From the NCBI GenBank assembly GCA_037144255.1, contig JBAWXE010000039.1, positions 1 through 22,642 on the forward strand: a stretch of 22,642 bases of DNA. The letters are read 5' to 3'. The DNA comes from JBAWXE01 sp037144255. Lineage in GTDB: Bacteria > Bacteroidota > Bacteroidia > Chitinophagales > Chitinophagaceae. The notes under the pieces are model-generated. The model did no database searches and was not told where the DNA came from. It saw only the letters and a program-made list of their open reading frames with translations. Position numbers and translations under genes: made by a program. Positions 6,755 through 16,117 of the stretch are shown here, one piece after another (the stretch's first letter is position 1; every line of letters begins with the position of its first letter).

Positions 6755-7903
6755 ATGAAAATAGGTATAGTATGTTATCCGACCTTTGGTGGTAGTGGTG
6801 TGATGGCTACAGAATTGGGCATGGCCCTTTCACAAAAAGGACATGAGGTACACTTTATTACTTACCAGCAACCGGTTAGGTTGAATTTTCATCCGAATAT
6901 CTATTATCATGAGGTAACAGTACCTACTTATCCGCTGTTTGATTTTCCGCCATATGAAACTGCGCTTACCAGCACTATGGTAAATGTGATAGCTAATAAT
7001 GGTTTGGAACTGCTACATGTGCACTATGCAATACCACATGCATCGGCAGCGTACTTTGCCATGCAGATATTGAAAAAGCTGGGCAAGGATATACCCTTCA
7101 TTACCACACTTCACGGTACGGATATAACATTGGTAGGTCGTGATGCGACCTATGCGCCAGTGGTGACCTTCTCTATGAACGAATCGAATGCTATAACTGC
7201 AGTATCTAATAATCTTAGAGAAGAAACCTATAAGTCCTTCGATATAGAGAAGCAGATACATGTGATACCCAACTTTGTAGATATACAACGTTTTCAAAAG
7301 ACAGATAAAGAGCATTTCAAACAAATGCTGGCACCCAATGGTGAACGCATTCTGGTACATGTATCGAACTTTAGAAAAGTAAAGAGAGTTGAGGATGTGA
7401 TTCAGACTTTCCAAAGGGTGCATAAGGAAATACCTTCAAAACTGTTGATGATTGGAGATGGGCCAGAACGACAGAGTGCAGAGGAACAATGTAGAACATT
7501 AGGGGTATGTAATGATGTACGTTTCCTGGGCAAGCAAGAGCAAATTGATGAGATACTGAGTATTACAGACCTATTTATACTACCATCAGAATATGAGAGT
7601 TTTGGACTGGCGGCTCTGGAAGCTATGGCCTGTGGAGTACCTGTGATATCGACCAACTCAGGTGGTCTATCAGAGATCAACGAGCATGGAGTGACGGGTT
7701 TTCTAAGTAATGTAGGTGATGTAGAAGATATGGCTAAAAATGCCATTTATATACTGGGTGATGATGCCAGATTGGCTCATTTCAAAAAAGCGGCTATAAG
7801 TCATGCACGCACTTTTGAAAAACAACGTATCATACCATTGTATGAAAAGCTATACGAAGAAGTAGTAGCCGCATATAAAATGGAAAAGGCCCATCAGTTT
7901 TAA
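6755..7903 (+). CDS. bshA: N-acetyl-alpha-D-glucosaminyl L-malate synthase BshA
   Basis: A 382-residue GT4-family retaining glycosyltransferase of the GT-B fold. The N-terminus MKIGIVCYPTFGGSGVMATE with the GGSG loop (12-15), then FITYQQPVRL and the segment YHEVTVPTYPLFDFPPYE, is the signature of BshA rather than of general GT4 enzymes. The C-terminal half carries the nucleotide-sugar site: GDGPE (234-238) and the E-x7-E motif ESFGLAALE (Glu281, Glu289). BshA joins UDP-GlcNAc and L-malate in the first step of bacillithiol synthesis in the cytoplasm. The later enzymes BshB and BshC are not in the window, so the pathway is dispersed. The start is the family start, preceded by an AG-rich stretch. 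The stop lies only 3 bp from the end of the convergent CMD-family gene. Confidence 0.95.
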   Translation: MKIGIVCYPTFGGSGVMATELGMALSQKGHEVHFITYQQPVRLNFHPNIYYHEVTVPTYPLFDFPPYETALTSTMVNVIANNGLELLHVHYAIPHASAAYFAMQILKKLGKDIPFITTLHGTDITLVGRDATYAPVVTFSMNESNAITAVSNNLREETYKSFDIEKQIHVIPNFVDIQRFQKTDKEHFKQMLAPNGERILVHVSNFRKVKRVEDVIQTFQRVHKEIPSKLLMIGDGPERQSAEEQCRTLGVCNDVRFLGKQEQIDEILSITDLFILPSEYESFGLAALEAMACGVPVISTNSGGLSEINEHGVTGFLSNVGDVEDMAKNAIYILGDDARLAHFKKAAISHARTFEKQRIIPLYEKLYEEVVAAYKMEKAHQF

Positions 7904-7906
7904 TAA

Positions 7907-8251
7907 CTACCCTTCCATCAGAGCTTCCCAATATTCTGCTCCACGGCGAGTATGAGGGATGACTATAGTTCCACCTACTATATTGGCTACAGCAAATATT
8001 TCATAGATCTCTTCTGTTGTGATGCCTTCTTCGTGGCATTTTCCCAAGTGATATTTGATGCAATCGTCGCAGCGAAGTACCATGCTGGCTACTAAGCCCA
8101 GCATCTCCTTGGTACGGGTAGATAGAGCACCATCGGCATAAGTATTGGTGTCCAGATTGAAAAGGCGGTTGATGACCTTATTTTGCTTGCCGAGGATCAC
8201 CTCGTTCATTTGAGCCCTATAATCGTTGAATTCTTGTATTTTTTGATTCAT
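7907..8251 (-). CDS. Carboxymuconolactone decarboxylase (AhpD-like) family protein
   Basis: The 114-residue protein, counted from MNQKIQEFND, is a single all-helical CMD domain. The diagnostic site is VLRCDDCIKYH with Cys61, Cys64 and His68, the redox-active CxxC-x3-H of AhpD-like proteins, followed by the conserved helix EEIYEIFAVANIVGG. Members with this site act as disulfide reductases or peroxidase partners in other bacteria; the substrate here is unknown. An ATG at 8272 is possible, but a perfect -7 element (8270-8277) covers it, so transcripts would begin downstream and 8251 is the better start. It is convergent with bshA, ending 3 bp away, and divergent from the amino-acid permease. 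A link to bacillithiol redox chemistry is tempting but only inference. Confidence 0.88.
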   Translation of the reverse strand: MNQKIQEFNDYRAQMNEVILGKQNKVINRLFNLDTNTYADGALSTRTKEMLGLVASMVLRCDDCIKYHLGKCHEEGITTEEIYEIFAVANIVGGTIVIPHTRRGAEYWEALMEG

Positions 8252-8269
8252 ATGGGTTGAATTACACTC

Positions 8270-8277
8270 CAAATGTA
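8270..8277 (-). promoter_or_regulatory. -7 element upstream of the CMD-family gene
   Basis: The minus strand reads TACATTTG, an exact TAnnTTTG match, about 19 bases upstream of the ATG at 8251. No good -33 TTG is found at the expected distance (ATG instead). It decides the start codon, because the alternative ATG at 8270-8272 overlaps the promoter element itself. Confidence 0.45.
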
Positions 8278-8342
8278 AGGACTGGCTTTTTTCTTTTTCA
8301 TTTTTCGTCTTACTTTACTTGTAATTAGCCATTCGTATATAA

Positions 8343-10085
8343 ATGAGGCAAGATATATTTCGCCGTAAGACCATAGCACAGATAGAGAAAGAAGCCGCCA
8401 GCGGAATGACAGACGCACATGGTATGCCCAATATGAATAAGGTACTGACAGTACGTGACCTTACTTTTATGGGAATTGCTGCTATAGTAGGGGCGGGTAT
8501 ATTTTCTACTATTGGCAAGGCTAGTTTTGATGGTGGGCCTGGTATCATCTTATTATTTCTATTTGTATCAGTAGCATGTGGATTTTCGGCATTGTGTTAT
8601 GCAGAGTTTGCCAGCATGGTACCTGTATCGGGTAGTGCGTATACTTATTCATATGTGGCATTTGGAGAAGTGATAGCCTGGATCATAGGATGGGACCTGC
8701 TAATGGAATATGCCATAGGTAATATAGCCGTAGCCATATCGTGGAGTGATTATTTCACAAGTTTGCTGGATGGTTTTGGAATACATATACCCGATTACCT
8801 AACTATGGATTACTGGACAGCTAAAGCTATGGCTACTGATGCAGCTAAAGCAGCCTGGCATAACGCCCCCACATTAGGTAATTTTAAACTGATATGCGAT
8901 CTGCCCGCATTTCTGATAACAGTAGTGATCACCTGGGTGATATACATCGGTATCAAGGAATCTAAAAGAATGACTAATGCTATGGTGATACTGAAAATAG
9001 CCATCATATTATTGGTAATAATAGCAGGAGCATTCTATGTAAAAACTGAAAACTGGACCCCATTTTTACCTAATGGTATGGGTGGAGTGTTGAGTGGTAC
9101 TGCAGCAGTGTTCTTTTCATATATAGGTTTTGATGCTATCTCAACCACTGCTGAAGAGTGTAAAAACCCACAAAGAGACCTACCCAAAGCCATGTTCAAT
9201 TCGCTGATCATATGTACCATTATCTATGTGGTCATTGCATTGGTATTGACAGGGATGGTGAGTTATAAGCAACTGAATGTGGGTGATCCATTGTCATTTG
9301 TATTCGCAACACTGCATAATCAATGGGCTGATAGAATAGCGGGTGTAGTAGCAGTAAGTGCTGTGATAGCTACAGCCAGTGTGTTACTGGTATTCCAACT
9401 AGGGCAACCACGTATATGGATGAGTATGAGCCGAGATGGACTACTGCCACCTATATTTGCACGGATACATCCTAAGTATAAAACCCCATCTTTCTCTACC
9501 ATACTTACAGGGCTGGTAGTAGGCATACCATCGTTATTCCTGAACCTGCAAGTAGTGGTAGACCTGACCAGTGTAGGTACGCTTTTTGCTTTTGTGCTGG
9601 TATGTGGTGGTATCATCAGGCTAGACCATATAAAACGTAAAGCACAGCTGCAACTAGAAAAAGAATGGATAGCACCGGAGCCTATAGTGCCTGATAGTAA
9701 ATTCAGAACACCATATGTAAGTGGCAAATGGATAGTGCCTGCTATGTTCATTATAGCTATAGTGTTGTTTGAAAAATATTACCCTAATGGACTGAGTGGA
9801 TTCTTCAGTATGCATAATGATAAAGGGGCTACAGGCTGGGATGTGATACGTGAGAAAGTACCATTTATCTTATTTGGTGTCACCTTTGCGATTACCGCAG
9901 TATTGTCTTTCCTGAGAGATTATTCGCTGATACCAGTAATGGGTTTTCTGTGTTGTACCTACCTGCTTTGTGAGAGTGGTACCAGCAACTGGGAGCGATT
10001 CCTGATATGGCTGGTAATAGGTCTGGCTATTTACTTTATGTACGGCATTAAGAAGAGTAAACTGGCAAGAAAGGAAACCATGTAA
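8343..10085 (+). CDS. APC-family amino acid permease (cationic amino acid transporter type)
   Basis: A 580-residue polytopic membrane protein. After a charged cytoplasmic N-terminus of about 38 residues, the first helix holds the APC hallmark GIAAIVGAGIFSTIG (44-58), the unwound substrate-binding part of TM1. The conserved ALCYAEFASMVPVSGSAYTY follows in TM2-3, and FFSYIGFDAISTTAEE in TM6, both typical of the CAT/YfnA branch (TC 2.A.3.3). Two extra hydrophobic stretches at the C-terminus make about 14 helices. The protein should import amino acids by proton symport; the substrate cannot be read from the sequence. It is followed after 15 bp by the alpha/beta hydrolase gene, probably in one operon. 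A loop of about 40 residues near 150-190 (rich in Ala and Lys) is longer than usual. Confidence 0.92.
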   Translation: MRQDIFRRKTIAQIEKEAASGMTDAHGMPNMNKVLTVRDLTFMGIAAIVGAGIFSTIGKASFDGGPGIILLFLFVSVACGFSALCYAEFASMVPVSGSAYTYSYVAFGEVIAWIIGWDLLMEYAIGNIAVAISWSDYFTSLLDGFGIHIPDYLTMDYWTAKAMATDAAKAAWHNAPTLGNFKLICDLPAFLITVVITWVIYIGIKESKRMTNAMVILKIAIILLVIIAGAFYVKTENWTPFLPNGMGGVLSGTAAVFFSYIGFDAISTTAEECKNPQRDLPKAMFNSLIICTIIYVVIALVLTGMVSYKQLNVGDPLSFVFATLHNQWADRIAGVVAVSAVIATASVLLVFQLGQPRIWMSMSRDGLLPPIFARIHPKYKTPSFSTILTGLVVGIPSLFLNLQVVVDLTSVGTLFAFVLVCGGIIRLDHIKRKAQLQLEKEWIAPEPIVPDSKFRTPYVSGKWIVPAMFIIAIVLFEKYYPNGLSGFFSMHNDKGATGWDVIREKVPFILFGVTFAITAVLSFLRDYSLIPVMGFLCCTYLLCESGTSNWERFLIWLVIGLAIYFMYGIKKSKLARKETM

Positions 10086-10100
10086 CATATAGTCAATATA

Positions 10101-11045
10101 ATGAAAAGAAAGAATATATTCAGTAGGCTAATATTGGTAGTGCTGATATTATTCGGCCTATTGAATCTCATAGCAATCATTCATGCATACAGATTTACCC
10201 ATTACACTCATTCGCATATAAATAGAAAAGGGCCTGTAGATCTGTCCAGAGCAGATAAATTGGAGCTGATCTTACTTGGACAACCAAGGCCCAGACCAGA
10301 AAACAATAGAATCCCCACTCTGCCATTCAAAACCATACGCCTACATAGCTATAAAGATATTGAATGTTGGAGTATGCAAGCAGATAGTGCCAAGGGTACA
10401 GTTTGTTTCTTTCATGGTTATGTTTGCCCAAAGGCCTTGAGCCTTGATAATGCTTACGAGTTTCTTAAGATGCACTATAATGTTATGTTGGTTGATTTCG
10501 TAGGGGCAGGAGGTTCGGAAGGGGATGTGACCACACTGGGTTTTAACGAAGCACAAGATGTAACTACTTGTTATAAGTATTTACAAGAGAAAGGAGAACA
10601 ACATATTTTCCTATATGGAGTGTCTATGGGAAGTGTAGCAATTATGAAAGCTGTTTATGATGAACAGCTGAAAGTTTCAGGCATTATGTTAGAATGTCCG
10701 TTTGGTAGTTTGTATGATGCAACAGCTAATAGATTTTCATTTATAGGAGTACCACCTGTTATTTTTGCTACTTTATTAGACTTTTGGGGAGGAACATTGA
10801 ATGGATTTTGGGCATTCTCACATAAGCCTACAGAATATGCGAAAGAGATACATGTGCCAACACTGCTTATGTATGGAGACCATGACCAGTATGTAATGAG
10901 AAGGGAAACGGACAGTATATATGCACATCTGACCGGAATGAAACAATTGGCAATTTACAAGGGAGCACGTCATGAAAGCTACCTGCATAAATGCCCTGAA
11001 CAATGGAAATCTGATATTAAGACATTTTTGAAAATGGTCAAGTGA
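10101..11045 (+). CDS. Membrane-anchored alpha/beta hydrolase
   Basis: The 314-residue protein has one N-terminal hydrophobic helix (about 9-29) after a basic start, so it is a signal anchor or an uncleaved signal. The alpha/beta hydrolase core begins near 97 (GTVCFFHGY, oxyanion region). The nucleophile elbow is YGVSMGS with Ser175. The acid is Asp262 in MYGDHDQYV (Asp260 is an alternative) and the base is His291 in GARHESYL, so the triad is complete and in order. The closest type is the YfhR/BEM46-like hydrolases of unknown substrate. It follows the amino-acid permease by 15 bp and ends 3 bp from the convergent DUF218 gene. Confidence 0.88.
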   Translation: MKRKNIFSRLILVVLILFGLLNLIAIIHAYRFTHYTHSHINRKGPVDLSRADKLELILLGQPRPRPENNRIPTLPFKTIRLHSYKDIECWSMQADSAKGTVCFFHGYVCPKALSLDNAYEFLKMHYNVMLVDFVGAGGSEGDVTTLGFNEAQDVTTCYKYLQEKGEQHIFLYGVSMGSVAIMKAVYDEQLKVSGIMLECPFGSLYDATANRFSFIGVPPVIFATLLDFWGGTLNGFWAFSHKPTEYAKEIHVPTLLMYGDHDQYVMRRETDSIYAHLTGMKQLAIYKGARHESYLHKCPEQWKSDIKTFLKMVK

Positions 11046-11048
11046 GTT

Positions 11049-11678
11049 TTACAATTGCTCCAATTTCCCATAAACATGTTTGCTCCAGTCTATTCCTTTA
11101 CCCATAGTACCTCCCCAACGTTTACTGATAGATTCGGAGTCTGTAATGGATTTGAAATTGTCTACTAATGCGGATGTAGGGTCGATAATTGGATCTAAGT
11201 GTTGGTATTCCTTCATTTTGGAGCTGATATAAGGGATATGCAGTATCGGTGACATAAATCGTTTCTTAGTGAAGCCTTGTAATAGAAAAGACTGAATAGG
11301 ATCTGTAGCAAGAGCTAAGGACTTAAAGCCTCTTTCCTTAGCCAACAGATAAGAGAAGTATACATTTTCTGTGCTATGTCTTGCTTTGTGTTCATGTAGT
11401 ATCCTATTCTCAGGGATACCTAAAGCCTGCGCATACATGCCCATAATGACAGCCTCTGTATAAGGTGTGTAAACAGCAGAGCCTGAGTAAATAATATTAT
11501 TGGCAAAGCCATTTTGGAATAAATAGAAAGACCATAATACGCGTGCTCTCATAATAGCGTCCCAATGCCCATTTCTGAAAGGGATGCCGGGTACTATGAT
11601 GGCATCAAAAGGTTTTACAGCACTAGCTATAGCAAATGCTTTATGAGGTCTTTTACCCTGTTTGAAGATAGTGATCAT
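11049..11678 (-). CDS. YdcF-like DUF218 family protein
   Basis: A 209-residue protein with the DUF218 (ElyC/SanA/YdcF) pattern. The first strand is FDAIIVPGIPF (24-34), then a helix RARVLWSFYLF, IIYSGSAVYTPYTEA (62-76, with Glu75), and the diagnostic RILHEHKARHSTENV (92-106). There is no membrane helix, unlike SanA or ElyC, so it is soluble and like E. coli YdcF. The family folds like a Rossmann domain; members affect envelope or peptidoglycan processes, but no reaction is firmly known. It lies 62 bp after the mutS stop on the same strand and may be read through from mutS. There is no room for a terminator against the convergent hydrolase gene. Confidence 0.85.
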   Translation of the reverse strand: MITIFKQGKRPHKAFAIASAVKPFDAIIVPGIPFRNGHWDAIMRARVLWSFYLFQNGFANNIIYSGSAVYTPYTEAVIMGMYAQALGIPENRILHEHKARHSTENVYFSYLLAKERGFKSLALATDPIQSFLLQGFTKKRFMSPILHIPYISSKMKEYQHLDPIIDPTSALVDNFKSITDSESISKRWGGTMGKGIDWSKHVYGKLEQL

Positions 11679-11740
11679 GGTGGATGATACAGGACGAAAA
11701 GGTACTAAAATTATTTAATGCAGAAAAGGGGAGAAAACTA

Positions 11741-14356
11741 CTATTGGTATTGCTTTGTTATATTCTTCAACTCATTGAGTTTCAGTAAAGCTTCTACCGG
11801 AGTAAGGGTATTCACATCTGTATCATTGAGTATCTGCTGTATACGACGTAGGTCCTCGCTGAGGCCATCGAAGATATTTAATTGAAAATTTTGAGCTTTA
11901 GGTATGTGTTTTACACGTTGAGCTGTGTCTGTTGCAGATCCATGTTTTTCTTCCAACATAGCTAGTATCTCATCCGCACGATGCAGAAGGGCAGGAGGCA
12001 TACCCGCCATACGAGCCACCTGTATACCAAAACTGTGGCGACTACCACCCGGTGCCAGTTTGCGTAGAAATATGACCTTATTACCTGTTTCCTTGTGGGT
12101 GATATGAAAATTGCGCACACGAGGCAATTGATTTTCCAGTTCGTTCAGCTCGTGATAATGTGTGGCAAATAGCGTTTTGGGTGTCTTGATGCTATTGTGT
12201 AAATGCTCTACAATAGACCATGCTATTGAGATACCATCGTATGTACTGGTACCGCGGCCTATCTCATCCAGTAATACCAAACTACGCTCGCTGATATTAT
12301 TGATGATACTGGCAGTTTCGTTCATCTCTACCATAAAGGTACTTTCACCACCACTGAGGTTATCAGAGGCACCTACTCGTGTAAATATCTTATCCGTAAG
12401 TCCTATGGTGGCAGCCTCTGCCGGTACAAAACTACCCATATGTGCCATAAGCGTAATAATAGCTGTTTGGCGTAGTAGTGCCGACTTACCACTCATATTG
12501 GGACCTGTAAGTATGATGATCTGCTGATCGTCCTTATTCAGTATTATATCATTCGCTACAAATGTTTCACCTGGTTGGAGATTTTGTTCTATTACCGGGT
12601 GGCGACCTTGTTTGATATCCAGTATCGGTTCCGGTACAAGGGTAGGTTTACGGTAATTGTATTGTTTGGCATTGTAGGCAAAAGATAGCAAGCAGTCTAT
12701 CTGCGCAATAATGTGTGCATTGGTTTGTATGGCAATGATATAAGGCTCTATGGCAGAGAGTAACTGCTGATAGAGTTCCATTTCCAATGCAAATATTTTA
12801 TCCTCAGCACCTAATATCTTTTCTTCATACTCTTTCAGTTCCGGAGTAATATAGCGTTCTGCATTGGCTAGGGTCTGCTTACGTATCCAGTCTGTAGGTA
12901 CTTTATCCTTATGTGCATGGGTTACTTCCAGATAATAGCCAAATACGTTGTTGAAAGCTATTTTCAGAGAACTGATACCCGTGCTTTGGGCTTCTTTTTG
13001 TTGTATGCGCAGTAGGTAATCCTTACCGCTACGTGATATGATACGCAATTCATCCAATTCTGCATGTATACCATCGCGTATCATGCCACCTTTACTTGCC
13101 AATGCAGGAGCATCATCTACAATTGTTTGGCGAATACGTTGTTGTATCTCAGGCAAAGCTTGTACTGGGTGTAAGGTTCGTTTTAACAAGAGGTTTTCTG
13201 AAGAGATGCACAACTCACGCATCTTTTCCATTTCATGCAGGCTTTTGGCCAGTTGCATTACTTCGCGTGGGTTGGCTTTTTTCAGTGGTATCTTTCCTAT
13301 CAGCCTTTCTACATCACCTACTTGTTTGATGTGTTGGTGTAAGGATTGGTTCAGGTCCTGATCTTTGATAAGGAACTCTACCAGAGATAGGCGTTGTTCT
13401 ATTTGTTGTTGATTGAACAGGGGAAATACCATCCAGCGTCTTAGCAAACGGGCTCCCATAGGAGTTTGCGTATGATCGAGTGCATTTAGAAGGTTGGTTC
13501 CTCGTTCGTCTGTACTATTCAGTAATTCCAGATTACGTATTGTAAAGCGGTCCATCCACAGAAACTCAGTTGCGGTTATTCGTTGTATGGAATTGATGTG
13601 TTGTAAATTGGAATGCTCTGTATCTTTCAGATAATGTATAGCTGTGCCGGCAGCTATGATAGCAGCTTTCTGGTCTTCTATACCATAACCTTTCAGAGAT
13701 ATTGTTTGAAAGTGCTGTAGTAACAGATCGTAAGTATATTGCTCCTGAAATACCCATTCATCTATAAGAAATGTATAGAGCTTAGTATCAAATTGTTCCT
13801 TAAAGCGACGTTGTTGGGATTTGGATAATATGATCTCAGATGGTTGGAAACTCTGAATGAGTTTATCCATGTATTCTGCATTGCCTTGTGCAGCATAGAA
13901 TTCACCAGTACTGATATCTATTAAAGCAATACCACATTCAGGTTCAGCTAAATGAAGTGCTGCCAGAAAATTATTTGATTTATTTTCCAGTAATTTATCA
14001 CTTGTGGCTACCCCGGGGGTTACTAATTCGGTAATTCCACGTTTTACAATGCCTTTGACAGTTTTAGGATCTTCCAGCTGATCGCATATAGCTACTCTAT
14101 ATCCTGCCTTTACCAGTTTATGCAGATAGGTATCTAAAGCATGATGAGGAAAGCCTGCCAGATCAACAGATGTGGCTGCTCCATTAGAACGCTTGGTAAG
14201 AGTAATACCTAATACTTTAGATGATATATGAGCATCTTCATTAAAGGTCTCGTAAAAATCACCTACACGAAATAATAATACTGCATCAGGATATTTAGAT
14301 TTGATATCCCGATGCTGCTTCATTAACGGAGTTTCTACCGATGCCTGTTTTGCCAT
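11741..14356 (-). CDS. mutS: DNA mismatch repair protein MutS
   Basis: An 871-residue MutS1, full length for the family. The mismatch-reading Phe-x-Glu is at 34-36 in FRVGDFYETF. Connector, lever and clamp domains fill the middle (NNVFGYYLEVTHAHKDKVP is the conserved core-clamp start). The ATPase has Walker A GPNMSGKS (618-625), the signature DNLSGGESTFMVEM and Walker B LVLLDEIGRG (Asp697, Glu698). The H-loop is ATHYHE. The dimerisation helices at the end include RADEILAMLE. It binds mispairs and recruits MutL; no mutL is in the window. The start matches other Bacteroidota MutS (MAKQASVETPLMKQ), and a promoter-like -7 element lies only 10 bp ahead, implying a very short leader. Confidence 0.98.
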   Translation of the reverse strand: MAKQASVETPLMKQHRDIKSKYPDAVLLFRVGDFYETFNEDAHISSKVLGITLTKRSNGAATSVDLAGFPHHALDTYLHKLVKAGYRVAICDQLEDPKTVKGIVKRGITELVTPGVATSDKLLENKSNNFLAALHLAEPECGIALIDISTGEFYAAQGNAEYMDKLIQSFQPSEIILSKSQQRRFKEQFDTKLYTFLIDEWVFQEQYTYDLLLQHFQTISLKGYGIEDQKAAIIAAGTAIHYLKDTEHSNLQHINSIQRITATEFLWMDRFTIRNLELLNSTDERGTNLLNALDHTQTPMGARLLRRWMVFPLFNQQQIEQRLSLVEFLIKDQDLNQSLHQHIKQVGDVERLIGKIPLKKANPREVMQLAKSLHEMEKMRELCISSENLLLKRTLHPVQALPEIQQRIRQTIVDDAPALASKGGMIRDGIHAELDELRIISRSGKDYLLRIQQKEAQSTGISSLKIAFNNVFGYYLEVTHAHKDKVPTDWIRKQTLANAERYITPELKEYEEKILGAEDKIFALEMELYQQLLSAIEPYIIAIQTNAHIIAQIDCLLSFAYNAKQYNYRKPTLVPEPILDIKQGRHPVIEQNLQPGETFVANDIILNKDDQQIIILTGPNMSGKSALLRQTAIITLMAHMGSFVPAEAATIGLTDKIFTRVGASDNLSGGESTFMVEMNETASIINNISERSLVLLDEIGRGTSTYDGISIAWSIVEHLHNSIKTPKTLFATHYHELNELENQLPRVRNFHITHKETGNKVIFLRKLAPGGSRHSFGIQVARMAGMPPALLHRADEILAMLEEKHGSATDTAQRVKHIPKAQNFQLNIFDGLSEDLRRIQQILNDTDVNTLTPVEALLKLNELKNITKQYQ

Positions 14357-14366
14357 ATGCCTTGTA

Positions 14367-14397
14367 CAAACCTAATGAAAAACTATTTTCTCGAAAA
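14367..14397 (-). promoter_or_regulatory. Putative mutS promoter
   Basis: The minus strand has TAGGTTTG (14367-14374), a perfect TAnnTTTG, with TTTTCG (14392-14397) in the -33 area. It falls in the 54-bp gap after the M1 aminopeptidase stop and would give a leader of only about 5 bases before the mutS ATG. Read-through from the upstream operon is also possible. Confidence 0.4.
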
Positions 14398-14410
14398 GGG
14401 AGAAGGGTAC

Positions 14411-16117
14411 TTACTTTTTTACTGTAAATAAAAAATCTTTGGAGAAAGTTACATTATATCCACCACCTTTCCATGGAATAGATTTCCATTCTACGCTAGG
14501 TTCTATGCGTTTTGTCATCACACCATCTGTTACTTCCATAGGTAATGAGAATCCAGCTAAAACATTACTGAAATGGTAATTAAATACATCGTTTTTGATG
14601 TAATAATCCATTATAGGAATATTATTGATCCGCAAGTATTGATCGAATAGAGGTGTGAAATCCTTTCCTGAGAATGTATTGATGTATAGTTCAATTTCTT
14701 TAGTGGTAACAGTACTATGATAGAAGGTCTCATTCATTCCTCGCAGCATCAGACGGAATTTTTCATCGTTATGCATGATCATACGTATCATATGCATGAG
14801 TGCAGCCCCTTTGTCATATTTGTCACTACTTCCTGCATCATTTACTCCATATTGACCTATTACGGGTATATCGTTTCTGATGTTGGACCATTCCCCACGG
14901 CAATATTCAAATGCCTTTTCTTTGCCTAACTGACATTCTGCAAATAATGTTTCAGAATAAGTAGTGATACCTTCATGAATCCAATTGTCAGAAATATCTT
15001 TCGCAGTGATATTATTACCGAACCATTCATGCCCGCTTTCATGAATAATTATGAAATCAAAGAGGGTTCCCACTCCCGTATTACTACGGTCCTTACCCTG
15101 GTACCCCATTTTGTATTTATTACCATAGGCTACGGCGCTTTGGTGTTCCATACCTAGATAAGGTGCTTCTACAAGCTTATACCCATCCTCATAGAAAGGG
15201 TAGGGACCCATCCAGTGTTCAAAGCAATGTATCATTGGTTTCACCACTTCAAATTGTTTGTGGGCTCTTTCTTCATTGTATTTCAGTGCATAGAAGTCAA
15301 GGCTCAATACACCTTTTTCTCCCATAACTGTATCTTTCCAATGTATATAATCACCTATGTAAAATGTGACATCATATGTGTTGATAGGATTTTTCACTTG
15401 CCAAGAACAGGATTTACCCCATTCGTTCTCTCCGGCATAGAATTTAGAATCTATTAGCTTACCATTACTAATGATACTTAGATCTTGAGGATTTTCTTTA
15501 GAGTCAGGGAATATAATATTGACATTCATACCATTATCAGGCTCGTCGCCTTGATAGTCCTTACATGGCCACCAACTACTAGCTCCCAACCCTTGGCAGG
15601 CTACAGCTATCCATGGTTTGCCGGTGCTGTCTTTTGTCCAAATGAATCCTCCTTCCCAAGGTGGTAATTTGGCTTGCTTAGGCTTTCCATGATAATAGGC
15701 TATGAAGGAAACATTCAACCCTGTTCTAAAACTACGGAATGGATATTTTAACCAGTATACATTTTTTTGTTTTTCAAATGATACAGGAATTGCTTTGTCT
15801 GATGTTGTTATAAACACGCTATCCAGTTCCATAGGGTCCTGTAGGTCTAATTGCAAACTGTCATGAGGAGTACTTGTAATTGTAAAAAAAACAAGATTAC
15901 TGCCATGTATGCTTTTCGTAGCTGTATCAAAAGTTACATGCAGGTCGTAATACTGAACATCCCACCAGTTTCTGCCAATACCATTACTTCCGCGAAGGGT
16001 ATCGGAATGGGTAAAAGCAAATGTGGTATTTGCCATTAGCAAATACCACACGTTAAATAATACTATGTAAAACCTTTTCAGGTTAGAATTAATGTTGAGG
16101 AGCATTGTCATTACCAC
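14411..16117 (-). CDS. M1 family zinc aminopeptidase
   Basis: A 568-residue gluzincin. The zinc site is HESGH (His359, His363) with Glu360 as base and Glu382 nineteen residues after His363 in WIHEG, the exact M1 spacing. The substrate-amine motif usually written GxMEN appears as GMEHQ (322-326), a variant I recall from Bacteroidota members. The catalytic Tyr is probably in KYDKGAALMHM. The long ERAP1-like C-terminal domain is lacking, so it is of the short type. The N-terminus has a basic patch and a hydrophobic stretch (about 15-34), likely a signal peptide, so the enzyme should be exported. The start overlaps the end of the FKBP gene by 29 bp; in-frame ATGs at 16111 and 16105 are equally possible. 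It is the third gene of the nrnA-FKBP-M1 unit. Confidence 0.92.
   Translation of the reverse strand: MVMTMLLNINSNLKRFYIVLFNVWYLLMANTTFAFTHSDTLRGSNGIGRNWWDVQYYDLHVTFDTATKSIHGSNLVFFTITSTPHDSLQLDLQDPMELDSVFITTSDKAIPVSFEKQKNVYWLKYPFRSFRTGLNVSFIAYYHGKPKQAKLPPWEGGFIWTKDSTGKPWIAVACQGLGASSWWPCKDYQGDEPDNGMNVNIIFPDSKENPQDLSIISNGKLIDSKFYAGENEWGKSCSWQVKNPINTYDVTFYIGDYIHWKDTVMGEKGVLSLDFYALKYNEERAHKQFEVVKPMIHCFEHWMGPYPFYEDGYKLVEAPYLGMEHQSAVAYGNKYKMGYQGKDRSNTGVGTLFDFIIIHESGHEWFGNNITAKDISDNWIHEGITTYSETLFAECQLGKEKAFEYCRGEWSNIRNDIPVIGQYGVNDAGSSDKYDKGAALMHMIRMIMHNDEKFRLMLRGMNETFYHSTVTTKEIELYINTFSGKDFTPLFDQYLRINNIPIMDYYIKNDVFNYHFSNVLAGFSLPMEVTDGVMTKRIEPSVEWKSIPWKGGGYNVTFSKDFLFTVKK

Noticed and set aside
8252..8272. 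Upstream ATG of the CMD-family gene adding seven residues
   Set aside because: The ATG overlaps a perfect -7 element, so transcription would begin downstream. The family N-terminus fits MNQKIQEF.
13038..13361. Plus-strand frames of 107 and 77 residues opposite mutS, and similar frames opposite other genes
   Set aside because: They are antisense shadows of clearly conserved coding sequence, low in complexity and without recognisable domains.
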